Positions 1 to 6,183 of a stretch of DNA of 17,343 nucleotides are shown here, one piece after another. A model generated the notes under the pieces. It ran no database searches. It was not told the origin of the DNA and saw nothing but the letters and a program-made list of their open reading frames with translations. The position numbers and the translations under genes were made by a program. The DNA is taken from NCBI GenBank assembly GCA_038242095.1, contig JBBSSJ010000069.1, forward strand, positions 1 through 17,343, in the 5' to 3' direction. Within the stretch, counting starts at the first letter, position 1. Each line of letters begins with the position of its first letter. The DNA comes from Persicitalea sp038242095. Its GTDB lineage: Bacteria; Bacteroidota; Bacteroidia; Cytophagales; Spirosomataceae.

Positions 1-400
1 AAGCAGCGTTATTGATCAGGATGTTCAACTTCCCATACGCCTTAACTGTTTCGTCGACGGCCGCAAAGCAGGCTGTTCTATTTCGCACATCAGCCTGAAT
101 GTTCAAACATTTCCTGCCTTTTGCTTCCACCATTCGTTTTGTCTCTTCTGCATCCGACACGTTCTCATTGTAAATGATAGCAACGTCTGCCCCCTCCATT
201 GCAAATGCAATGGCAACCGCTCTCCCAATGCCTGAATCTGCACCTGTTATGATGGCAACCTTATCTTTTAATTTATCAGCAGCGCTGTAATTCGAAAGGT
301 CGCTATCGGGCTGTTGTTTCATGTCTGACTGCTTTGCCGGATAAGGAAGTTTTTGTCCTTTTATTTCTTGTGCTTCCGGTCTGAATTCGTCTTGTTGCAT
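1..400 (-). CDS. Short-chain dehydrogenase/reductase (SDR), N-terminal part, runs off the window
   Basis: The first 133 residues are present and the rest lies beyond base 1. After a hydrophilic N-terminal extension of about 45 residues comes a Rossmann fold with the nucleotide-binding motif TGADSGIG (residues 52-59), an ADV segment (103-105) and the NNAA motif (130-133). All are standard for classical SDR oxidoreductases that use NAD(P)H. The extension with the PYPAKQ-type segment resembles the YghA / general-stress-protein-39 group of cytoplasmic SDRs, often annotated as glucose or ribitol dehydrogenases; that subgroup is inference and the substrate is unknown. The ATG at 398-400 is chosen because the extension is complete from there and no upstream start extends it. 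The catalytic Tyr-x-x-x-Lys lies outside the window. The preceding gene on the same strand is only a remnant ending 41 bases upstream. Confidence 0.9.
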   Translation of the reverse strand, partial: MQQDEFRPEAQEIKGQKLPYPAKQSDMKQQPDSDLSNYSAADKLKDKVAIITGADSGIGRAVAIAFAMEGADVAIIYNENVSDAEETKRMVEAKGRKCLNIQADVRNRTACFAAVDETVKAYGKLNILINNAA

Positions 401-441
401 AATTTATATTTTTAAAATGGAGTAAGTGTTTTATAGGATGC

Positions 442-693
442 TTATTGCTTAGTGATCTTCCAAACTACACCGCTGTTCTGTCTTAGACTGGGCCCCATAG
501 GGGTCATTTACATGGTCCCCAAATCAACTACATACAGGGCAGAGCCTTCAGGAGAAAAGGTGACACTTTCCGGCCGTCCAAACCCAGGGTACTGTCGGAC
601 CCTTTCGGGATTCTGCCGGTGTGCCCTCCCGGCGGGCTTTTGAAGACCGCGCGGCGGACCGCTCCAGACCACCTTTTTCCACTGGCGCCCCAC
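442..693 (-). pseudogene. Eroded C-terminal tail of a probable beta-propeller sugar dehydrogenase-like protein
   Basis: The minus-strand translation contains GFGRPESVTFSPEGSALYVV, then DLGTM, an in-frame TAA (508-510), and after it QNSGVVWKITKQ ending at a stop at 442-444. The pattern 'GRPxxVxFSPxGxALYVVDxGxM ... GP ... NxGVVWKIT' is what I recall from the last blade of PQQ-dependent sugar dehydrogenase / SMP-30-like propeller proteins of Cytophagales. Further upstream the similarity jumps between frames and soon becomes unrecognisable, so the gene is dead: an internal stop, probable frameshifts and no N-terminus. The left boundary is the stop codon; the right boundary is approximate. The assignment is from pattern memory, and another beta-propeller family remains possible. 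Confidence 0.42.
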
Positions 694-1612
694 CTGTGTC
701 GGATCCTAGCTGCCCCGCGGTGGCGGACCACGCGAAGAGCCTGCCGATCATCTCGTTGACCTGCGCCCGCGTCCGGATTTAGCCGGAGAAGGCGTGGCTG
801 CTCAACTCCTTGACTGAATGCGGCGTCAACTGGGGGAAATTCAGTGGGTTTACGGGCCAAAAGCCCATCCAGCCCCTGCCCGCAATACCTCTTCAACGTC
901 TGGCCGCAGCCATGTTCCTCTGTCGCTTCTGCCTTTAGATTTGAGCCGCTGTACGATTGCAGCCTGTTTCCCTCAACTCCCCACACAGCGGCGGCGGAGA
1001 ACTTCGTGTTACGATGATTGGTATTATGCGCTCATAATTGCAACCTACAATATTTATGACTTTGTTCACCTATCAATAAGATAAAGTTCAGAGATAAAAT
1101 CCATCGAACCTCTAAAATTATTGTGGTCACAAACCAATCGCCTAGCGTCTTTTCATCCCCCTCATTGCTTAGCTTACGTAGGTCTTGGGATGCTTTCGAC
1201 CGCACGTCCCTGGGGCAAAGGCCGACGGGCAGGGATGGCTTTTGAGTGTCACAACCGGAAATAGCAAAATGAACCACGAAAAACGGCAGAAATCTCTGGC
1301 AGATTTCAGGGCGTAGTGAAGCCGTATGGCGGGTAGTTTAGCGTAATTTTCAGTAGTAGAATTATAATAAATGGGTATACCACTCACCACTCTGACCAGT
1401 CACACTACCGGAAATCTTGTATGGAAGGGCTTAGAAAACAACCCCCGGTGGCCAGCTAAAATTAGGCGGCTGTATGCTGACGACCCTTTATCCAAAATGA
1501 ACGAATACTTTCGGGTAGTCCTTAGAAGTAGTGATTGGAATGGTCCGGTATATTGGCGCAGTTATCTTGCTTAACTTTCGGTCCGCCGACGCGCCCGGAC
1601 CATGCATGAGTC
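694..1612. other. Gene-poor stretch, apparently eroded sequence
   Basis: No open frame here has recognisable protein features on either strand. Bases 700-990 are GC-rich and on the minus strand show scraps such as TLKRYCGQGLDGLL, which faintly recall the helix-turn-helix region of IS630-type transposases. The match is too short and too broken to annotate. Bases 1000-1530 change to AT-rich sequence with scattered stops in all frames. The only structured element seen is one copy of a 40-bp repeat at 1536-1575. No tRNA-like cloverleaf was noticed. Confidence 0.4.
1536..1575 (-). repeat. Diverged copy of a 40-bp dispersed repeat (inverted orientation)
   Basis: Read on the minus strand, this segment starts GTTAAGCAAG and contains ACCGGACCAT. 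It aligns without gaps to 4656-4695 and 16056-16095, with 33 of 40 bases identical to the 16056 copy. It lies between the unassigned stretch and the hairpin terminator at 1613-1657. Confidence 0.7.
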
Positions 1613-1657
1613 AAAAAAATGCCGAAGGCCCGCCCGTCTCTGCCGTGGCGGGCCTTC
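1613..1657 (-). terminator. Rho-independent terminator for the minus-strand antitoxin gene
   Basis: A perfect 11-bp GC-rich inverted repeat, GAAGGCCCGCC at 1624-1634 and GGCGGGCCTTC at 1647-1657, is separated by a 12-base loop. On the minus strand the stem is followed after four bases by a run of seven T (complement of 1613-1619). This is the expected form for a transcript coming from the antitoxin gene that ends at 1740. There is no T-run on the plus-strand side. Confidence 0.8.
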
Positions 1658-1739
1658 TACTAAATGAAGCCCTTTGTGAGGGAGTCGGCAATTGTTTCAG
1701 GCTGGGGGTCATGGCCTGAACTTTTCATTCCCTTCCATT

Positions 1740-1985
1740 TTATGAGCTGACACCTTCTTGCCCGCTATCTGCCGTTTGGACAGCAGCCCCCGCCGCACGC
1801 GTATCGCCCTCTTTTTTTAAACGGAGGTAATCCTCCCAGTCTTCGGCGGACACCAGCACGGCCACTGCCTTGCCCTGCCGGGTGACCAGGGTCGCCTCTT
1901 TGAGGTAAGCCGCGCGGTTGAGCAGATCCGAGAGTTGGGTACGCATTTCCTGAGCGGTTACGCTAGTGAGTTTATCGATTGCCAT
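1740..1985 (-). CDS. Phd/YefM-type antitoxin, apparently without a partner toxin
   Basis: An 81-residue protein. Its first 50 residues follow the Phd/YefM antitoxin layout: a beta-strand/helix start with TAQEMRTQLSDLLNRA (residues 10-25), then LVTRQGKAVAVLVSAEDWEDY (33-53), equivalent to the family's 'ITRxGKPVAVLVSxEDY'. The family binds operator DNA through this part and neutralises a toxin through the C-terminal tail, here Ala/Gly/Glu-rich. The ATG at 1983-1985 is chosen over a longer open frame starting at 2114, because the extra N-terminal residues come from AT-rich sequence and do not fit the family. Only 82 bases separate its stop from the terminator, so no downstream toxin can fit. No toxin was seen upstream either, so it appears to be an orphan or a survivor of a broken module. 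Confidence 0.8.
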   Translation of the reverse strand: MAIDKLTSVTAQEMRTQLSDLLNRAAYLKEATLVTRQGKAVAVLVSAEDWEDYLRLKKEGDTRAAGAAVQTADSGQEGVSS

Positions 1986-2362
1986 ATTTTTATAGATAAT
2001 ATTTTTATTAGAAATTGAAGTCTTATAAGAAATTACAAATGTAGTAATAAGTACAGAACCTATAATAAAGGAGGATACGCATATCTGAATAAAGAAATTA
2101 TACGTATGTTCCATTTAAAAATCTCTATAACTACAATTTATTAAACCTCACAATACTGACAGAAACACAAGCGCTAAAAATGATTTTAAATTGATTAAGC
2201 GACCGATTGTAAGGAGAAGAATCTGATCGTGCAAACCATTAATAAGGATTTATGAGATGGTTCTCTTAGGGAAATACTCGGCTCAATAGATTACCTCTTC
2301 ATAAACTGCTTTATCCTTTATTTATAGTTACAATCCTAACTTCATCGCCGCATTGTGCCTGA
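1986..2362. other. AT-rich intergenic region
   Basis: There are no credible genes. The 130 bases next to the antitoxin start are very AT-rich and probably contain its promoter, but no clear Bacteroidota-type -33/-7 pair (TTG with TAnnTTTG) could be picked with confidence. The rest shows stops in all frames and no strong inverted repeats. Confidence 0.4.
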
Positions 2363-2590
2363 CCACCTGGTGGAGGGGCAGTGCTACTGATTGCCAAGCT
2401 CGACTAATTCACACGTAACATGGCCTTCATCTTCACCCTGCGCGATTCGGGCGTCGCGTTCGTGTGCGCCAATGTGCCCGAGGAGAATACCTTGACCATT
2501 AGGGTGATGGCGACCATGGCTCAGCATAAAAGGGGGGTGATCTCGGGCCGCACCAAAAAGGCGTTAGCTGAGAAGAGGCGGCAGGGAGTT
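2363..2590 (+). pseudogene. Remnant of a serine recombinase (resolvase) catalytic domain
   Basis: The plus-strand translation reads VLLIAKLD-stop-FTRNMAFIFTLRDSGVAFVCANVPE, then LTIRVMATMAQHKRGVISGRTKKALAEKRRQGV. This matches the middle of the resolvase/invertase domain, whose usual form is 'LLIAKLDRLTRN...F...VCADVPEANTLTIGIMATMAQHERELISERTKKALAxKRxQG'. The N-terminal part with the catalytic serine is missing. The Arg of 'KLDRLTR' is replaced by a TAA stop (2405-2407). The conserved 'HERExIS' segment is altered to HKRGVIS, and homology stops after QGV with no DNA-binding domain. Such enzymes cut and rejoin DNA in transposons or integrated elements; this copy cannot be active. It is probably the scar of a lost mobile element. 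Confidence 0.8.
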
Positions 2591-2757
2591 TCGGCCAGTG
2601 CAGGTGCAGCGCGTGGTGGAGCCTTTTACCTGACGGCCGGATCCAGCCCTGATTTTTCACCGGTCTTCTGGCGCTGGCTATATCTACTCTTATGTAAGGT
2701 AATTTCAGGGTAACACAAACTTTGCCACACTGCCGCGAACACATTTGCTAAGAGGAA

Positions 2758-3876
2758 TCACCTCTCCAAATCAACCAGGCGATAGCTGGTACTTCGTCCT
2801 GCCGAATCTTCCTTCTCTAAAACACCCTGTTCCACCAGATTCTGAATATCCCGTAACGCGGAATCGGTGGAAACTTTCGTAATTTTTGCCCATTTGGAGG
2901 TGTTGAGTTTTCCTTCAAATCCATTTAGCAACCTGTTTAGCATCAGCTTTTGTCGATTGGCTAAATCCTTTTGATTGAAGAAGGCCCAATACCGCGATTT
3001 TATCAGCACCGAGTCCAGCGTCGTTTCATTGGCAAACAAGGCACGATCAAGGCAGGCCACAAACCATTCCAGCCACTCGGTGATATCCAGATCGCCCTTT
3101 TGATCGCCCTTTTGCGTTTTTTCCAGAATGTCATAATACCGCTTCCGCTCTAACTGAATCTGCGCCGACATGCTGTAAAAACGCTGACTACTGTTGTCAG
3201 ACCGGGCCAATTGCAAATCGGTAATGGTCCGGGCAATGCGGCCGTTGCCATCGTCGAAAGGATGAATCGTGACAAACCACAGGTGCGCCAGGGCCGCCTT
3301 CAGGACAGCATCATGTTCGTCGTTCTGATTAAACCAACGAATGAATGCATTCATTTCCGCCGCAACGGTCTCGGCGGAAGGTGCTTCAAAATGCACTTTT
3401 TCACGTCCCATGGCTCCCGATACAACCTGCATGGGCCCTTTTGAGGCATCACGCCAATTACCAACCGTGATTTTAAACAGGCCGCTTCGCCCGGTTGGGA
3501 ACAGCGCTGCCTGCCAGCCAAACAATCGTTCGTCAGAAAGCGGAAGACTAAAATTTTGGGTAGCGTCCAAAAGCATCTCGACCACCCCCTCGATGTGCCG
3601 GTCGGCGGGAGCCAGAGCCCCAATGTCCATGCCTAACTTCCGGGCGATTGAGGAACGCACCTGATCCACGTTCAGGACTTCTCCCTCAATCTCGTTGGAT
3701 TTCATGGCATCCAACGTCAAGGTTTGCAGTACCGCTTCCTCGCGCAGAGAAAAGCCAAGGCTTTCCATGCGCCCGACCAGTCTCCCTTGCTTGTGACGTA
3801 GCGCAACCAGCTGATTGGAGATGGTTAAAAAGTCCCAGGTGAAATGTGGCCAGGCTGATCGTTGATGAATGTACAT
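2758..3876 (-). CDS. Fic-domain protein, class II, probable AMP transferase
   Basis: This 372-residue protein carries the full Fic core HPFDDGNGRIAR (residues 205-216). The His is catalytic, Asp/Asn/Gly hold the phosphate loop, and the last Arg contacts the nucleotide. The N-terminal part, about residues 10-85 (WDF...LRHKQGRLVGRMESLGF), matches the domain found before Fic in many Bacteroidota proteins. It contains SNEIEG (60-65), a match to the inhibitory motif [S/T]xxxE[G/N], so the enzyme is self-inhibited in cis (class II). A C-terminal winged-helix-like region (about 300-372, ending YRLVDLER) suggests DNA binding or autoregulation. The family typically transfers AMP from ATP to a protein hydroxyl; the target is unknown. 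It is a single gene with no obvious partner and all key residues intact. Start at 3876 fits the family N-terminus. Confidence 0.92.
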   Translation of the reverse strand: MYIHQRSAWPHFTWDFLTISNQLVALRHKQGRLVGRMESLGFSLREEAVLQTLTLDAMKSNEIEGEVLNVDQVRSSIARKLGMDIGALAPADRHIEGVVEMLLDATQNFSLPLSDERLFGWQAALFPTGRSGLFKITVGNWRDASKGPMQVVSGAMGREKVHFEAPSAETVAAEMNAFIRWFNQNDEHDAVLKAALAHLWFVTIHPFDDGNGRIARTITDLQLARSDNSSQRFYSMSAQIQLERKRYYDILEKTQKGDQKGDLDITEWLEWFVACLDRALFANETTLDSVLIKSRYWAFFNQKDLANRQKLMLNRLLNGFEGKLNTSKWAKITKVSTDSALRDIQNLVEQGVLEKEDSAGRSTSYRLVDLER

Positions 3877-3975
3877 TGTATTCGCCGCAGTTTATGCGTT
3901 GAATATACTTATTTTCCACCGCATGCTTATTTATTCATTGTTTTTTTAGGTTAGTGATAGCTATTCGCTCAAAAA

Positions 3976-4326
3976 GGGCTTCTTTTAGTAAATGGACCGC
4001 AGTGGCATCGGCCATCCGACGCGGACGGTAAAGAATTCCTCTAAGGAAATTCTTTCCGGGCCGCCGGGCGGTCCATTTTGATTGATTATCAATATTTTAC
4101 AAAAAGGAGGGTTTTCAGGTATAGCACATTGTTATGGATTTTATAACCCTGACAGCTGCTAAATCTGTTTCTAAAACTTATCCCGCCCGGCGGCCCGGCG
4201 GAAATCAACGTACCCTATTTTTAAGCCCAATGATTAGTGGATACTGCCCGAAAACGCTTAGGGTAATTCTTTACCGTCCGCGTCGGATGGCCGATGCCAC
4301 TGCGGTCCATTTACTAAAAGAACCCC
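3976..4326. repeat. Compact element with long inverted-repeat arms (MITE-like), about 350 bp
   Basis: Bases 3980-4037 are a perfect 58-bp inverted match to 4265-4322. With a few mismatches the arms extend to 3976-4045 / 4257-4326. Inside lies a second perfect 16-bp GC-rich inverted pair, 4056-4071 / 4183-4198, and a small local palindrome around 4031-4053. The whole segment could fold into one long cruciform or RNA hairpin. It encodes no protein of its own. The right arm joins directly to a RelE-like toxin fragment that lacks its beginning. No clear target-site duplication was found, so calling it a transposed non-autonomous element is inference. Confidence 0.8.
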
Positions 4327-4551
4327 ATCCAGGATCAGGCCAGGATAGTCATTAAAAAGCTCATGGCCGCCAGCTCGCTCGAGACGGCCGGCGTGGATTA
4401 CAAAATGATGAAGGGACAGAAGAAGAATCGTGGTTTCTACCGTATCCGGGTAGGGGATTACAGGATCGGGATTCAGTATCTACACCCTGACGTAATTATC
4501 ATGAGAGTCTCGCATCGGGGAAAAGTATACGATGGCTTCCCACCTAAATAA
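4318..4551 (+). pseudogene. N-terminally truncated RelE/ParE-type toxin
   Basis: The open frame after a TAA at 4315-4317 gives about 77 residues without a proper start. It includes IQDQARIVIKKLMAASSL, then YKMMKGQKKNRGFYRIRVG, DYRIGIQYLHPDVIIMRV and SHRGKVYDGFPPK. The pattern 'KLKG...YRIRVGDYRIG...VxxxRVxHRxxVYxxFP' is the core and C-terminus of RelE-superfamily mRNA interferases or gyrase inhibitors. The first strand and helix (about 20 residues) are missing and the sequence enters the right arm of the inverted-repeat element. An internal ATG at 4363 would give 62 residues but loses more of the fold. No antitoxin lies next to it; the Phd-type antitoxin at 1740-1985 is on the other strand and far away. 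It is probably inactive. Confidence 0.75.
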
Positions 4552-4655
4552 TACCTTGATAAGAAGAAAACGCTGAGCGTTGTAGACGTAGCACCTATAG
4601 GTATTTTTACAGCTTGTCCACGTAGCCTTATTTTTGTTCAATAAGTCAGCGTTGT

Positions 4656-4695
4656 GTTAAGCAAGTTCACTGTGTCGATAAACCGGACCATCTCA
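4656..4695 (+). repeat. Copy of a 40-bp dispersed repeat
   Basis: It starts GTTAAGCAAG and ends GGACCATCTCA. It is identical to 16056-16095 except at one base (T at 4675 in place of C). It sits 23 bases past the 3' end of the phosphatase gene, which is transcribed toward it. Confidence 0.85.
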
Positions 4696-4718
4696 CCCCA
4701 CTCCCAAGATTCTGGCAC

Positions 4719-6161
4719 TCACCTGGTTTTATGTTTGTCCAAAATCTGGTCTTTCAACAATAGCTTTTCCTCTGCTTTGGTCACATCCTTCATCATCGTA
4801 AAATGGTCCCGGATCTCTCCGTCGGAGCAAACCCATTTCAGGTCCAGCTTATTCCCCTCGATTTCCAGCATCACCGCACCCCCTACCTCATTCTCGGAGT
4901 AGTACATGGCGTTATGGGGGTACCCCGGCTTATGTCCGCCCAAGGCCCCCGATGAGCCGCTGACCACATACACAGTACCCTGACTGTCGTTACTTTTCTT
5001 GAGGTAGGGAGCCGAATTTTTACTTTGATCGTACAATCCGGTCGAAGAACTGACTTCATGTTTCTTGGGATCGTAGGTGGCTTCCATCCCGTAGTGTCCT
5101 TTGATAAGTTTGCTCCGTTCGTACACGTGGCTATGTCCGCAAATGATTAAGTCGACCCCCAGGTCTTCCAGATTCTCGATGAAATTCTCCCGGATGGCAA
5201 TCAAATCCTTTTCCGTGTCGGAATTATGCGAGCCCATCGTGTAGGGCGGGTGATGCCAGTAAGCCACCACCCATTTGCTTTGGTTAGCCGCCAGATCTCT
5301 TTTCAGCCATTCCGCCTGTTCGCTCATTTTATCGACCATATAGGTACCCTTTATATCGGGGCCGTAGCTGTCCAAGGACAGAAAATGGGTATTGCCGATA
5401 TCGTACGAATAATAGGATTGGGTATGTGAGGCCACTCCGCCAGATTCGCCCTCGGTAGGCATGGTAAAATTCTGATAGTACGCCATCTTGTACTGGTCGT
5501 TGAAGGAGGCGGAAGGGAAGTCGCGGTAGTCATGGTTGCCGGGAGAGGGGAACAAGGCGTATTTTTTCAGCAAATTGTCCTTATAGTTATTAAAGAACTT
5601 TATCTGGTACTCCGCATCACTTCCGTCCGAATAGGCATTGTCGCCCATCAGGATCCAGGCCGTCAGGGGTTTGCCGGCAATGTAATCCTCCACCGCGTCC
5701 CGTACTTTTCTCTGGTTGATGGAGTTGTTGCCACAATCGCCAAACCCCGCAATACGGATTAATTGTTCGCTGTCTTTTTCCGGTAAGGTGACGAAATAGT
5801 TACTGGCATCACCCTGGATGGTCGTGTCCGCCAGATTGCCGATGGTATAATAGTATCGGGTATTGGGTTTCAGGTTGTCGAGCTGAATGCTATGCTCGGA
5901 GACCAGCGTGGAGTCATCCACGAAGTATTCCAATTCACTCAAATTCTGACCATACATTACCCGGCTTCGGTCGTACACATTGGTTCGCCAGCGCACCGTT
6001 ATATTGGTGGGACTCGCTTTTTGCAGGTAAGGCCCCCGGATCAGTTCGGCCTGAACGCCTTTCAAGTGTTTTTTTGCGGGTCTGGGAACTTGCTTTGTGT
6101 TGGATTGTCCGTAGGCAGTGATGGCCAGGGCCAGCAGGAAAACGGTCTTAAGGTACCTCAT
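4719..6161 (-). CDS. Secreted purple-acid-phosphatase-like metallophosphoesterase
   Basis: A 480-residue protein with a signal peptide (residues 1-18, cut near AYG/QS) and a fibronectin-III-like N-terminal domain typical of purple acid phosphatases (about 37-128, starting RGPYLQKASPTNITVRWRT). The catalytic domain has every metal-binding motif in order: GDCG (141-144), GDNAY (173-177), GNHD (208-211), the His pair in YWHHPPY (303-304) and GHSHVYER (342-349). Such enzymes use a two-metal centre to hydrolyse phosphate monoesters, here outside the cytoplasm. The gene follows the peroxidase gene by 22 bases on the same strand, so the two are probably co-transcribed. The role is likely release of phosphate from organic esters, possibly from the same environmental polymers as the sulfatases upstream; that link is inference. 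Confidence 0.93.
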   Translation of the reverse strand: MRYLKTVFLLALAITAYGQSNTKQVPRPAKKHLKGVQAELIRGPYLQKASPTNITVRWRTNVYDRSRVMYGQNLSELEYFVDDSTLVSEHSIQLDNLKPNTRYYYTIGNLADTTIQGDASNYFVTLPEKDSEQLIRIAGFGDCGNNSINQRKVRDAVEDYIAGKPLTAWILMGDNAYSDGSDAEYQIKFFNNYKDNLLKKYALFPSPGNHDYRDFPSASFNDQYKMAYYQNFTMPTEGESGGVASHTQSYYSYDIGNTHFLSLDSYGPDIKGTYMVDKMSEQAEWLKRDLAANQSKWVVAYWHHPPYTMGSHNSDTEKDLIAIRENFIENLEDLGVDLIICGHSHVYERSKLIKGHYGMEATYDPKKHEVSSSTGLYDQSKNSAPYLKKSNDSQGTVYVVSGSSGALGGHKPGYPHNAMYYSENEVGGAVMLEIEGNKLDLKWVCSDGEIRDHFTMMKDVTKAEEKLLLKDQILDKHKTR

Positions 6162-6183
6162 GGGTTGCAGTTGTAAAATGAAG

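Noticed and set aside
528..986. A 152-codon minus-strand open frame with a transposase-like scrap TLKRYCGQGLDGLL
   Set aside because: Most of the frame has no protein character, the propeller-protein tail overlaps it in another frame, and the scrap is too short to assign.
1740..2114. A 124-residue version of the antitoxin with an upstream membrane-like extension
   Set aside because: The added 43 residues come from AT-rich promoter-like sequence and do not fit the antitoxin family; the internal ATG at 1985 fits it.
4134..4355. Plus-strand open frame inside the inverted-repeat element
   Set aside because: Its sequence is made mostly of the repeat arm and has no protein features.
1740..4551. 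The Phd-type antitoxin and the RelE-like fragment as one toxin-antitoxin module
   Set aside because: They are on opposite strands, about 2.3 kb apart with a Fic gene and a recombinase remnant between, and the toxin lacks its N-terminus.
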